From Bidens hawaiensis (Eukaryota > Streptophyta > Magnoliopsida > Asterales > Asteraceae): a stretch of DNA of 64,000 nt. Of the stretch, positions 20,391 through 32,872 are shown in pieces. Each line of letters starts with the position of its first letter. Position 1 is the stretch's first letter. The position numbers and the translations under genes were made by a program. The stretch spans positions 930,001-994,000 of the forward strand of contig JAIQDT010000295.1 in NCBI GenBank assembly GCA_021521415.1, given 5' to 3'. The notes under the pieces are model-generated. The model saw only the letters and a list, made by a program, of their open reading frames with translations, was not told the DNA's origin and searched no databases.

Positions 20391-23300
20391 AGAGAGAACT
20401 AAATAACTCCTAACTCTAGTGTTAGATTTGTAAATTTCTTATAACAGAAAAAACTAGCATCGCTTTCATGTTAGACGGACTCCTCCATGTGCAATGATAT
20501 TGACACAAACCATCTTTCTATAGAACTTAACATGGTAAATCATTATAACTCGATTGTGTAAAACCCTAATGATCGATTATTTCAGTCGTTTATCATGTCA
20601 ATTGCAGGTATTTCTATCTGAATATTTGTTTTCCTATTTTTTTTTACTTTAATCAATAAATTGATTGATAATCTGCTTTTTTCGTGTATTAACTTAATAG
20701 TTAAATTGATTACTCGCGAGTTACAACATGATTAATAGACAATTGATTGTTAATTATGAGTTGGTTTGGAATTAGTATGACATGGTGCTCAATTGACCAA
20801 ATTTTTGGATTAAGTTTAAGATGTGTAATACATGTATTATATACGTGCAATACTGAGTATTACACATGTGTAGTATTTACTTATTTAGTAGGGGGGAGGG
20901 TCATTTGTTTTCTTGATATGTTGAAGTATATGTTAATTTTGGGTCTTGATTCTTCTTATTTAACTGAGTAGTACAATATGGGTTTTCAATTTTTGTGGTT
21001 AATTGATCAACATACGTTCATCACTTGTTTGATCAACATACGTTCATCACCTATTTAACTGTTTGATGAAATGCTTCAATGAAAATTAGTTGAAAATCAA
21101 CGGATTTATAAATTTAGCAATACACACATGTATTAATAAATGGATTTAATAGATGATTTAGGTAAATGGACAAGATGTGTAACACATGTATTACGTACGT
21201 GCAATAATGAGTATTACACATGTGTAATATTTACTTATTTAGTAGGGGGTTCATTTGTTTTCTTGCTATGTTGAAGTATATGTAAAATTTGGGTCTTGAT
21301 TCTTATTTAGCTGATTATTACAATATGGATTTTCAATTTTTGTGGTTAGTCGATCAACGTACATTAATCACTTGTTTGATTAAGATTGCCCTCCAACTAT
21401 TTGATGAAATGTCTCAATGAAAATTAGTTTAAAATCAATGAAGTAGAGAGATGATTAATGATGATCTTAAACGAAAACTATTGTAAGTTTGAACTTTGAT
21501 TCCTGCTTATATTACTTTGGCTATGTTAATTTGATTTTTAAATAAGTACTATGACAGTGATCAACTCATATTTTTAAGGGATTAAAGCCTAAAGGGAAGG
21601 AACAAGATAAGCATGCCCACAAATATGGTAACAACATAAATGTTTTTATACATTTGATTACAAATTTAGGTGGGACCTGAAAAACTCAGGAAACCCTTGT
21701 CCTAGCCCAATACCCGCCTCGAAATCAAAATATAAGGGAAACATAACTTGACCAAGAACAAAATGTAATATTGCAGATTCGGGTTTTGACCTGGTTTGGT
21801 TTATTGGGTTTTTATGTACGGCACTAATTATTTCCGCCCTTGTTATTTAATATTACATATATGTATTACATGGATTACCGATGTGACATATCAAGTATTA
21901 CATACGTGTAATACCGACTATTACATATATTCGTAATTGTTAATATTAGATATATGTAATAATAATAATAATTCGGATATGCAGTTTACTGACATTTCAA
22001 ACATTGTGTTATGCAGTTTTAGAGTTGATTTAGATCATACTGCTGATATGTGACATGTTGGTTGTTGGTTGATCTTTATACGAGTAAAGTTTTGTTCCCA
22101 CATTACGAATTTACCATTGTCATCATCCCTTTAGGCGGCCTACTACACCACAGTGCAAATCTACACCATCAAGTAATGAGCGTACACATAAAGTAGGTGT
22201 TGATGCATGCAAATTAACATGATGTAATGAGCAAGAAATATATGAGGAGTAAATGATTTTTTTTAAATATTTATACAAGGAAGATACATTGGGTTATGAA
22301 TGCTTTGGTCATTATTGTAGTCTTTACATACTTAGTTTTAAATACAATGTGTTAGTAATGGTTCAAAAATTATATTGTCCGATATAGGAGTGTGCAACAT
22401 GTACGATTTGGATTGGAATCAGACCACCTACAAACGGGTTGGTCTGGGTTTTGAAACGAGGTCTAAGGGACGAGTTGGTGGCATGTTATAGACAACCAAT
22501 CAGCAACTAGTTGATTTTTTAAACCACGTTTTAAACGGGATTTGTGGAACCGCTTTACACCATCACTCCATCACCTGGTTAAATATAAACTAAATAAACA
22601 GTTAGCGTTTCTATGTAATACAATAGTATTGCATATACGTAATACAATAGTTCTTCAAATATGCAATATAGTAGTACTAATGTAATACGTATATGTAATA
22701 CAACAATACTGCATATATGTAATACACAGTTAATACAAATAAATAATAATGCTTTAAATATATATATATATATATATATAATGGAAAAAATATTGTATAT
22801 ATTTAGTATGCCTAAACAAATACCGCATTAACATTATTACAACAATTTCCATATACGCTACGTATATGTATTACTAATAAATACATGTGGCTACATTGAC
22901 ATTGTTAAGTTCAAACATACATATTACAAATACTAAGTATAACTAAACATATAAAATTACATCATCATTATCCCTTCAAAAATTACATATATGCAATATA
23001 ACTAACATATGCATTAGTACATCATTTATGTACTACATAAATGTTATACAACATATATGAAATACATTATTGCGTATGTGTATGCTTCAGTGTTGCATAT
23101 ATGTAATGTATTGGTGCTGAATATAACTTATACGGGTCATATTTTATAAATTGGTCTTTTTCATCATCATTTTCCTCCCCATGCTCTTCAAGCTTGTATT
23201 CCTTGTCAAGTAATGTTGTTTGTTTCATTTTCTGTGGCCTTTTGTGGTCTTCATGTCTGTAAAATATATATAAGGTCATTGACACGAACGCATGCAATCA

Positions 23301-24418
23301 CAATACAATGTGCATTATATGTAATAAAATATTTAAAGCGTACCATCAAAAATGTTATTTTCACCATTGATTTTCATAATCAACCTCTTCTTCATTGTCC
23401 ACTAACTTCCCCTGTTTCACCTTCTTTTTTTTCTTTTACCCCTGTTGTCTTCATCTCTATATCATATATGAAATGTCATATCCTAAAACAATATACAAAT
23501 ACTTTAGCAAAATGTAGATGCATTGGTTATGAAGAAAAGTTAACACGATAGTGGATTATGATTCAAGTACCAATTATCAAATTTATTCAAATAAGTAGCT
23601 TTAAGTTCTAAACAAAATATCTGGGAAACAAATCAAGCAAGCATGTGATTACCAAAACGAGTTCCGTTAGACATTTCATCGAACGGTTGGAGGGCATATT
23701 CCTTTAGACATTTCATCAAACAGTTGGAAGGCATACCGAATCGAATGATAAATTAAGCCTATATTGATAAATTAAGCCAAAAAAAAAATGAAAACAAGTT
23801 TATTTGCACATATGTATACTCAACATGTATAGCTACATTAACATTACTATGTTTAACACTACATATATGAAATATAACTAAAATTATGCAGTAAGAACAT
23901 CACTTATGTACTACATATATGTAATATTCGACTGGTTACATACGATATCTAAACTGATATGAATGTGCAACACTACATATACACATCGTTGATAATTTTC
24001 ATAAAAAACCAATTTAATTAACGTTCATCAACAATGTATTTCTATTCAATAAAAAAACAGAGTATTGGTGTGAAATAGCGCCTAATTGACAATGATAAAG
24101 TGTAAATTGAATGATTAATACCGTTTACCTACTATTGTTTCGAAGGTTTTCGCTTGATTTTGTCATCAATACGATGAGATAGATCGAAAGGGTGACTTTG
24201 AATAAACCGTAGTTATTGGCTAGCAATGAGATGACGCACGACTCTTGATGAATGATAGTTCCGATTTTGTGCAATTCCAATTTTACCCTCCCTCATTAAA
24301 AACCCCCATCTTTTTTCTTTTTTTCCCCCTTCTTTATTAGTCATTGATCAAGTAAATTCAATGGTTCTAGTGGAGTTCTCTAGTTCTTTCTTTAAAATGA
24401 TTTTTCTCTTGATCACAC

Positions 24419-24422
<4 letters not shown>
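20391..24422. mobile_element. Putative large (about 4 kb) non-autonomous DNA element with internal inverted and direct repeats
   Basis: Evidence that this is one unit: (1) the right end read on the minus strand (GGGGTGTGATCAAGAG, then AAAGAACTAGAGAACTCC) has the style of the (TA)n-anchored termini and abuts (TA)n; (2) the left side has a similar AGAGAGAACTAAATAACTCC; (3) TGCCCTCCAACTATTTGATG with AAATGTCT at 21385-21415 is present inverted at 23670-23700, with a second inverted copy near 23704-23735; (4) the interior is full of palindromic words (TACATATATGTA, ATTACACATGTGTAAT). Two minus-strand charged segments (e.g. MKQTTLLDKEYKLEEHGEEN, 23125-23235) might be exon relics but match no family I know. 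Boundaries and class are uncertain. Confidence 0.4.
20819..21380 (+). repeat. Direct repeat, two copies of about 220 bp, 354 bp apart
   Basis: The block beginning AGATGTGTAATACATG at 20819 recurs as AGATGTGTAACACATG at 21173. It carries in both copies the order GAGTATTACACATGTGTA, ACTTATTTAGTAGGGGG, TCATTTGTTTTCTTG, GGGTCTTGATTC and TTTTCAATTTTTGTGGTTA. The copies differ by scattered substitutions and small gaps. Confidence 0.8.

Positions 24423-24460
<38 letters not shown>
24423..24460. repeat. (TA)n microsatellite
   Basis: About 19 TA units between the right end of the 4 kb element and a Helitron-like 5' end. Confidence 0.9.
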
Positions 24461-24461
<1 letters not shown>

Positions 24462-24476
24462 AAATTACTTTGGTTA

Positions 24477-25326
24477 TCTATACTATATATAATATAGGAG
24501 TGAGGAACCTCTTAAATTTTAAGAGGTACCACATTTGTTGCATTTTGTACAAGTAGTAATGCATATAATTTTAAGAATGTAGGGGTAAAATAGTATTTGT
24601 CTATTCAAAAGTAATATACAATAATGGTCCTTCAACTTCAATAAAGTTTTGTTAATATATTAAGTAGTTACACATTTCCCCCTTAATTATTAACCAATTA
24701 CCCCCAAGACATTTTAACGGCCGTAACTTTTTCACACGTTAATATTTTTCTAAAAAGTTACACCATAAAAACGAGCATTTTATTATCTTTAATTTGAGTA
24801 TGGTATTGCTATAGTTTATTAATTTTTAAAAAACTAACATGTTACATGATTACCAGTTATTACCGACAATGGGTCGGACATGTTCGACTAATTGTGTTGG
24901 AACGGGTTAGGGTTGGAACAGGTTAATACAAAAAGGGTTAATTTAGTTCATGTTGGGATGAGTTTAGATCTAAAGGGTTCTTGTCAAGACGGGCTAACAC
25001 ATTCTCGGGTCGGAACATGTACGTAAGAAATGATTGGGTTAAAAGTAGTTTATTTGAAATTATTGTACATTTCATCTTCATTTCTTGCTAGTCGCCACCT
25101 GTTATGCGCGTTCAAGCATCAGTTATGTGGATGACATTGTTTATACATACCGGGTTGCTCGTGTATAGTCATTTTGTGGCGCGATTACAGGCACCGGTTA
25201 CACGCCCGATGCCACATTAAATGCATACCATCGTCGGGCTACGCACGTACCGTTGCGAGGTTACAAACGTACCAACACCGGTTGTGTTTGTGCGTACACC
25301 GCTGCATCGCGCGGGCAACTGGCTAG
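24477..25326 (+). mobile_element. Non-autonomous Helitron-like element, 850 bp
   Basis: Begins TCTATACTATATATAATA directly after an A and ends CTAG followed by T, i.e. an insertion between A and T as Helitrons do. Twelve bases before the terminal CTAG lies a GC-rich imperfect hairpin (CCGC, TGCATCGC, GCGG at 25299-25314). No RepHel or other coding sequence is seen. The 5' consensus is shared with the starts at 31817 and 56062. Confidence 0.65.
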
Positions 25327-26016
25327 TATTTAGTTATATAGATGGTTCTTATAGTTAGGTTATTTTCCAACTTTAGGTCATAAGTTTCAAAAATGACAGA
25401 TTTAAAATTGCTATTTGCCAAAACGTAGCACATATGGTAGTTCTTAAAATGAAGGAGCATTAATTAAGTAGTTTTTTTATTAAATAATTACACTAATGGT
25501 ATCTTATATTGAAAACAATTAGCATGTAATAAATTAATAATACTCATTTATAACTACTATCTTCGAGGTCCCACCCTTTCTAATCTATCTTCTTTATCAC
25601 CCACCACAACCCGCCTTGCCAACCCTTTACCCTAGTCACTATCGGATTTCTGATGTTTAGAAAATAATAAGAGGAAACAAACCCTACTCAAATCGTTTGT
25701 AGATGCTGACGACACTATTGTATGTAGAAAATAAACTAGAATCCTATATAGCAATCACTTCTTGTAAATACCAACCTCAAGAACCCTCGTTTTTGTTATT
25801 ATATTATTTCTTTTATATATGTCTGGTTATTATTTTCAAGTTCGGGCTGTGTTAGGTCTTTTATAGTTAGTAGAAGGGGGTGTTTAGTATTTTGTTTGAT
25901 TATATAATAGGTATAATATCATGAATAAAAGATAGTATATTATTTGAGTTAATTTCCTCTCCAAATTCTCTGGTATCTTCTTCCTTACGGTTTATACCGT
26001 ACAAGGGTATCCAAGA
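25327..26016. other. Intergenic DNA, nothing recognised
   Basis: AT-rich, no coding frame or repeat with support. A pyrimidine-rich stretch (25560-25625) is the only compositional feature. Confidence 0.35.
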
Positions 26017-27119
26017 TGTCACACCCCAACCTAAGGCAGAAATTCCGGAGCGCGAACTGATTGTTCACAGCTCACAAGGTACTATCGTGCAAATTAAAAT
26101 ATGTAATATCTATATAATTTATTTAAATAAACAATTTTCAAATGAGTACATCAAGTATAAAGAAATTTCAAAACTAATCTAATAATCTCGAATAAGTTTA
26201 AATCCTAAACGGTATCTCTACGTGATCTTCATCTTTCTAAACAATCCAACCCGATGCCCTGCAAATGCGTACAAAATATAATTTTGTCAACACGAGGTTG
26301 AGTGAGAAAATCACCAGTTTTGACACTACAGTAATAATATATATATAAAAGAGCAAAATTGTTATCTGTGAGTATAACCAATCAAATTGTAGCATATAAA
26401 TAATTTTAAAAAATAATAATGCATTGCCTAAACCGTTGCCATGCGAATCGGGTATTGGTTACCATAAATGAGTAGTTGAGTTATTGGTGAAACATTGTCA
26501 TGTGATCGGACGCCGACCACTAAGAAATAATGTGAATATAATGATGGACCTCTCGAAATGCGATAAATAAGCACATACACAAATAACAAATAGCAAGTAG
26601 TTGTTCAGTTGATACACAACACAAATATTAGCAATTTGCATTTGAGAATGTAATAAAATGTATAAATTGATAGTTAATACACATAAGCCCCCAAAACGTT
26701 TGTAAAGAGATAAAATAGGGGAGCGATTACTCACCTGATTAAATGAGTGAAGTACAAGTGATTATGATGGGATAGTAAACATTTAAACCCTTCAGAATGC
26801 ACCGACAAGGATTTCCTAGTTCTATATAATACAATATAAATTAATTATAAAAGATATAACATGATTTAATAAAATTAAGATTTCGATGTGATTTTAGTTA
26901 GGTTTGGGATTGCAATATTATTGATTGAACGAACAATTTCTATCGATATTTTTATTGAAAAATCATTAGTTAAACTTGATACAAGGAACATGAAATATAA
27001 CTTATAAATAATTAGTTTAGATATAATTTGAGATATCATTATGTTAATGCGAATATAAATATATAAATAAATAATTTTAATGATAATAGTGTATAACTAA
27101 TTAGATGTAATTATACTTT
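26017..27119 (-). mobile_element. LTR-like sequence (third LTR family), minus strand, interrupted by solo LTR
   Basis: Starts TGTCACACCCCAACC on the plus strand, the same style of LTR 3' end (complemented) as the element at 39813 (TGTCACACCCCGACT). It contains the hairpin plus GTGAG module (26287-26306) 270 bp from that end, as in all other LTRs here. The far end is not found before 27119, where another solo LTR is inserted. It may continue after 29788. Confidence 0.5.
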
Positions 27120-27599
27120 TGTAAGTCCCCGGTCCCAGTGCCCTACTTTGCTGATGGATTTACTCATAAACACAGTTCCGAATATCAAAGTGAATTAAAA
27201 CATTCGCGGAATAATAATATAAGTTAACAATTCATTACAAACATCCATAACTTGTCCTTTTTAAAACATAACATAAAATGTAGTATCAAACATCATGACA
27301 AATCTTCATATGCCAGCCTCTTTAGATCCTGCCATGTGTCACCCCTCAAGCCAGCTGTCTCATTCTATTTACCTGCGTGCATACTAAAAGTCAGCTACGC
27401 TGAGTGAGTTCTAGTTAATCAAGCGACATACAATACATTCGCATACTTACATACATACGAATCTGAAGACACATAATGCAAACTTAGTCTGTTACCTTTC
27501 TTTCATTCATACATACATGCTTCCTTTCTTACTTTCATACTTTTATACTTTCTTGTTTTTGTTTACTTATACGTATGTAATAATCTCTATGTTTTAAAG

Positions 27600-27945
27600 A
27601 GCATTTCGCCCTATAACCTTCGCAGATATTATTAGGGTCTGCAACCATGTAACATTCGCATATATTATTATTAGGGTATGCAACCCTGTAACCTTCGCAG
27701 ATATTATTAGGGTTTGCAACCCTGTAGCCTTCGCATATATTATTAGCGTATGCAACTCTGTAACCTTCGCATATATTGTTAGGGTATGCAACCCTGTAAC
27801 CTTCGCATATATTATTAGGGTTTGCAACCCTGTAGCCTTCGCATATATTATTAGCGTATGCAACTCTGTAACCTTCGCATATATTGTTAGGGTATGCAAC
27901 CCTGTAACCTTCGCATATATTATTAGGGTCTGCAACCCTTTAAGA
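27600..27945. repeat. 36 bp tandem repeat with 108 bp higher-order unit
   Basis: About ten units of TGCAACCCTGTAACCTTCGC plus ATATATTATTAGGGTA type. Three consecutive variants (GTAGCC..AGCG, AACTCTG..TTGTTAGGG, AACCCTG..ATTAGGG) repeat as a block of three, giving a 108 bp higher-order repeat present twice (about 27711-27818 and 27819-27926). The period is a multiple of three, so a minus-strand frame stays open through it; it is not a gene. Confidence 0.88.
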
Positions 27946-28639
27946 ATACATCCATACAACCATACATTTTCTTATATTTAAATTTATGTACTTTCACACA
28001 TACACTTAATCTTTTTCATAACTTTCATATATCATTCATACATCATTCGTAAAACAATAACATATCACACTATTACCTGATGGTACATGCAATATCCGAA
28101 GATCGTTCACGTATTTTCAAACATTCATTGATACATAAAATCATAGAAGTCATACACTTACCACTTAAGGTAAGTGTATTAACTAATCACATCGAGTATG
28201 CACATAGCTCCGAAAACATAACAAGGAAGAAGGGCTAGAAACTCACCTGAACTCGGTTCCTTTCAGAGTTAATGGTAACTCCTTTCTTTAACTGGGCATG
28301 GCTAACAGTATAACAAGTATACGTATCAATTAAATATCACTATCCATAAAGTTTTTCTAGCTTATTATAACACTCAATGACCGAGGGTCCGGGGGCAGTG
28401 CCCCTGACAGCAGGGTTCTAGGGGCGGCAGCCCCTAGCGGGGTCCAAGGGTCTTGATCATTATTTACATACGGTTCATCGTAACATCAATTAACCTATCA
28501 AATGTTAATGGATTGCACTATGAATCAGCTCGTTTGATTCGATTTTACCATATTCATAGATCTAGGATTACTTAAACGAATCAGACATAAATGAACAAGT
28601 TTCCGATATGACTGTTCTTAACAAAATTCCATTAACTGT

Positions 28640-29110
28640 TTTTAACAAAAATTTCATTTGAATTCTTTAATAATATTTTATTCGCTAACTCATTTGTTAT
28701 AACGAATGGCCTCTGGTTGAGCCTCATTCACTATCCCATTCGTTATGACGAATGGTTCTCTGGTTAAGCCTCATTCGCTATCTCATTCTTTATGACGAAT
28801 GGTTCCAATCATTATCTCATCAAGATGAATGAATGTATAACGAATTAGTAGGCTATTCGTGCTTTCTTGAGACAAATGAGAGGTTCAGTCGTTACGAGTT
28901 AATGAAATTGTTTCCTATAGCGAATGGCTTGATTCGTTGTCTTACATGACGAATGGTGGATAACGAATGATGAATGCCCTTCGTTATTTCTGTAAGACGA
29001 ATGAGACGCTCATTCGTTACAAGAAAGGAGAATGTGTCTTATTTGTTATGACTTTTTAACGAATGACCAACGATTCGTTTGACATAACGAATGAGTATCA
29101 GTCCTTATCC
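28640..29110. repeat. Octamer array (ATTCGTTA / ACGAATG variants) in solo LTR
   Basis: Repeated ATTCGTTATGACGAATGGT, GCCTCATTCGCTAT and ATAACGAAT words; the inverted pairing of CATTCGTTA and ACGAATG is kept. Same relative position as the other octamer arrays. Confidence 0.7.
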
Positions 29111-29783
29111 TATCTTGGACCCGCTTCGCCAAAGTCAAAATCGCCAAGAACAATCAACACCAGATGTGCAATTGACCCTCGATTCATGACGAAACAACAT
29201 GAAATTGGTATCAATCAACTCGGAATCCAATCTGCCAAACATTCGTGTTTAAAAGGTGTTTTGATTGATATTTACATACGGTTCATCGTAACATCGATTA
29301 ACATGTCAAATGTTAATGGATTGCACTGAATCAATTCGTTTTAATTCGTTTTCACCATATTCATATAGATCTATGATTACTTAAATGAATCGGACATAAA
29401 TGAACAAGTTTCCGATATAAACGTACCTTTACGAATCGGCTTTAACGAACACGATCTAAGCTTGATGTCGGTTTGGCTCGTTACAATGTTCTATCATTAC
29501 CGAGCTCGGGTTTCACCATCGGATCTTGGCTCGGGATATAGGAGGGTGTGTGTGTTTTTGAAGGTGTAGGCTATGGTGTAGAGATGGATATAAATGGAAA
29601 GACTTAGGGTTTAAGGGGTATTTATACTCCCTTAAGCCCATGGACCAAAGGCTCATTCCATCCCTTATTCCATCCTTAAATGTCCGAGCCCACTCTCTAA
29701 TATTTTATTTATTTATCGATTAACGACACGCTAATAATAAACGAAATTTCCTTTACTAATATTATCGAAAGTAGGATGTAACA

Positions 29784-29882
29784 ACTTTATATTAAATAAA
29801 TAAATGTTTAAGTACTTGTAAAATATATGATAATATTGTTTAAATAAATATATTGAAATTAAACAACTAATCATTTAAAATA

Positions 29883-29913
<31 letters not shown>

Positions 29914-30014
29914 TGTAATAAATTGTATATTTTAAATCTCTTGACGACAAATTAATGGTGAAAATATGTTTAATCCCCTTAATACGTTTATTATACTTTT
30001 GTTTAAAAATAAAA

Positions 30015-30047
<33 letters not shown>
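29784..30047. other. AT-rich DNA with (TAA)n and (TA)n
   Basis: Starts with the right copy of the ACTTT duplication. Holds (AAT)n at about 29882-29912 and (TA)n at 30017-30046. It may be the continuation of the 26017 LTR-like sequence. Confidence 0.5.
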
Positions 30048-30049
<2 letters not shown>

Positions 30050-31775
30050 TAATAAAAGACTACCTATTTTTGCCACTTGTCATTCTCATAGCACTCCTCA
30101 CATTATTTTCACTTATTTCAATATATGGTCCTTATCTTTTAAGCTATGTCAATATATAAATTCAAGGTTGTTTTTATTACATGTAAATCCTAATCAATTC
30201 ATTCATTAACATTAATTGTGAAATAAGAAAATAAGGAAATATTAAAATTGACGTTGCAGGTTTGTTAGAGTATAATTTTAAAGTCACAAGTAATTGCAAA
30301 TTAAAGCAAATAAAGGTGCATCATTGTCGAAGAATTTGGATTTGTATGGTAAAGTACAAACTGTTTTTTAAACTGGGATTCGAGCAAAAGTACATAACTT
30401 TTTATATAAGATTGGTTTCAAATTTGGATTTAAAATCTTTTCATATGCGTTTGAACTCAGGTAAATATGTATTTTCTTAATTTTCTTCAAACATTTTGTA
30501 TTAATATTGCAAACATAGAGAATACCTATTATATATATATATCTTGGTGTTTAGCATTGAATTATTGAAGTTGAATATTATAATTATAATCTATATGTAT
30601 ACTGATTTACTATATGAAGCATATGTCATTTATTTATATGATTTTTTATTGTAATATAAAGGGTTTTAGCAATAAGATAATCAATATTTAGTTTTCAATA
30701 TTTTCTTTTATAATTCAGACCAAATACTTCATAACATATATTTTCATATTAATTTAAAAAAAAAATAGTTAATCCGGTTAAAAGTCATTAACATTGTTCC
30801 AACAAATCCGAAATCTTTGCTTTTTTTTCTATAAGTTTTTAAAATAATATATCGATTAATTAAATATTCCAACAACTCATATAATATTACCAAATAATAG
30901 GGGAATAGTATTCAAAATTTAAATATTCCTTATCAAATACTTTCAACTATTTTAAATAAGAATCACTACTTTCACTTTATAAAACTTTAAATATTCGATT
31001 ATTCTGCTATCTCTGAATAATCACTTTTATTTAAACATGTCTTTAAGGTTAGTATGTCTTTGTCATTTTCCATTAATATGAAATGAAAAAAATCATTTTG
31101 TTATATTTTAATTTTCGGTTTTATATTTGCTTGATTATATAAATGTTAATTGTAAAATATAAAATTAAGTAAAAATTTTTCATACACAGAATATTAATGA
31201 CACCAAATTTATCACGATCAATCAATTTCAATTTATAAAATTATAAGGATGTGTATATCATCAAAGTTCAGGTAATCTGGTTTTTTGGATAATCATGTTT
31301 TTGGAATAAACATGAGCACATGATCTAAAATGACATTATATATATTATAATTGATTAAAAGGCATGGTATTTTATGTGTATGAATATTTTTTTTGTTAGT
31401 TTCATGAATATATTATCATTTATCTAGGGTTGGTATGCACTTGAATAATCTTATTAATCACACGGACAATTATGCCGCCGCTATATCAAGAGTTATAAGG
31501 ATACCTAAATGTTACCTTATCAATAGTTACAAGCATGCATTGGCTAAATATTTTGATCTGTGATAAACAATATATATTAGCCAATACAATCACAAATGTA
31601 ATGTACAAGGATTGTTTTACTTATTTGTAACATATTTGTGTAATCTTAGTTATGTAATTTTAATGTAAATTGTAATTGTATAAAATATATGATCATTTTG
31701 TTAACTTTATTTCACTTAATGGTTAAAGTACAAAATTTTCATCATTACCCGTGTATTACACGGGCCTCAAACTAG
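30048..31775 (+). mobile_element. Helitron-like element, 3' end certain, 5' end tentative
   Basis: The 3' end is textbook: a perfect 8 bp stem (CCCGTGTA, T, TACACGGG at 31748-31764), then CCTCAAA and CTAG (31772-31775) followed by T. The 5' end is placed at TCTAATAAAAGACTACC because the next bases (ATTTTTGCCACTTGTCATTC) match the subterminal sequence of the Helitron start at 56062 (ATTTTTCACTTGTCAATCAT). It is preceded by T rather than A, so the true end may be a few bases off. No RepHel coding. A 72-codon frame at 30262-30480 matches nothing I know. Confidence 0.6.
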
Positions 31776-31816
31776 TATATATATATATATATATATATGT
31801 ATATTATATATGTATA
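31776..31816. repeat. (TA)n-rich spacer between two Helitrons
   Basis: TA-rich DNA receiving one Helitron 3' end on the left and one 5' end on the right. Confidence 0.8.
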
Positions 31817-32445
31817 TCTATAATATATATAAACGAAGATATAAAAATCCTACGTGTCACGATGTGGTCGTTTCCCCTTTTTTTTCGTCACCAGATTTGC
31901 TTGATTTTTAAATGGAGGCTTCTCATGCATTTGACCCAAATTCGTGGGTATGGGTCTTACCAAACCCAGATATTCCTTAAATGGGTTATAACATCTCATT
32001 AAATTAAAAATTATTCTCACCAAATTATTGATGTAAAAATCCTATAAAATAGGATATAATAAAAATTAATATATGATTTATTTTAAAAAAGATATATATA
32101 TATATATATATATATATTATTTAAATTAAAAAACCAATTTGATAGTAAAAAAAATAAACAGGTCTTGGGTTTCATCAAACCATACGTATATTATTAACTT
32201 TCATAAATATTATTTAAAATTAAAAAAAAATTTATAGTAAAAAATATAAACGGGTCTTGGGTATCATCAAAACCATATAGCTGTTAAACCGGATTATAAC
32301 ATCTCATTTATTTGTGAAACAATTTATTATCAAACCATAAGTATATTATTAACTTTCATACAATAAAAAATATAAATTCCAAAAATAAATAGATATTAGA
32401 ACAAAGAATATAAAACAACCCCCGTAATACGGGGGTTAAAAACTA

Positions 32446-32446
<1 letters not shown>
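31817..32446 (+). mobile_element. Non-autonomous Helitron-like element, 630 bp
   Basis: Begins TCTATAATATATATAAACG after an A. Ends with a perfect 8 bp stem (CCCCCGTA, A, TACGGGGG at 32419-32435), a 7-base spacer and CTAG (32443-32446) followed by T. No coding. An internal near-repeat, TATAAACAGGTCTTGGGT / ATATAAACGGGTCTTGGG, lies near 32155 and 32247. Confidence 0.75.
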
Positions 32447-32477
<31 letters not shown>

Positions 32478-32667
32478 CAAGGTTATAATCAAAAGTAGTT
32501 TTTCCTAAGAAATGTAAAATGTGTGTTTTCACCATTAGATCTTATAAAACACACCGCATAAAAAACACACTTTCCATATCCACCATCAGATCAACATATT
32601 TTTTAATGCACCAGATTACTTCTTACATTTCTTAGACACACTCCACTTCTTATTCTAACCCCATCAT
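32478..32667. mobile_element. MITE-like foldback between (TA)n tracts, about 190 bp
   Basis: Left arm GGTTATAATCAAAAGTAG...CCTAAGAAATGTAA and inverted right arm (read on the minus strand GGTTAGAATAAGAAGTGG...TCTAAGAAATGTAA), with (TA)n on both outer sides. The centre holds a second inverted pair around CCATTAGATC / CCATCAGATC. No coding. Fits the TA-targeting pattern seen at 15063 and 19801. Confidence 0.55.
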
Positions 32668-32801
32668 ATATATATATATATATATGCATGTATATATAAA
32701 GATAATAAGTTTATAAAAACGCTCAACTACGAGAAAACTTGAATTTAAAGTGTCGGGTTTTAATAAGGTTATTTTAAAAAAAATATATACTTATAATGCA
32801 T

Positions 32802-32839
<38 letters not shown>

Positions 32840-32872
32840 CATATATACTACTACTATATATAATTAACAAGT
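32668..32872. other. (TA)n-rich intergenic DNA
   Basis: TA tracts at 32668-32686 and about 32810-32834. Nothing else seen. Confidence 0.4.

Larger units (their letters stand above)
27120..29783 (-). mobile_element. Solo LTR (2.66 kb) with perfect 5 bp target duplication
   Basis: Plus-strand start TGTAAGTCCCCGGTCCC, end GGATGTAACA. Flanked by ACTTT at 27115-27119 and ACTTT at 29784-29788, a perfect target duplication, with no internal region: a solo LTR left by recombination. Modules: hairpin 27391-27403, 36 bp tandem array 27600-27945, stem-loop 28152-28179, GC hairpins near 28389-28436, octamer array 28640-29110, TATA box (minus) 29619-29626, 157 bp from the LTR start. Confidence 0.92.

Noticed and set aside
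27600..27945. CRISPR-like array
   Set aside because: Units are contiguous variants of one 36 bp repeat without unique spacers, in a plant LTR.
27594..27959. A 121-codon minus-strand frame with a 12-residue repeat
   Set aside because: It is the 36 bp tandem repeat read in an open phase; no start context or domain.
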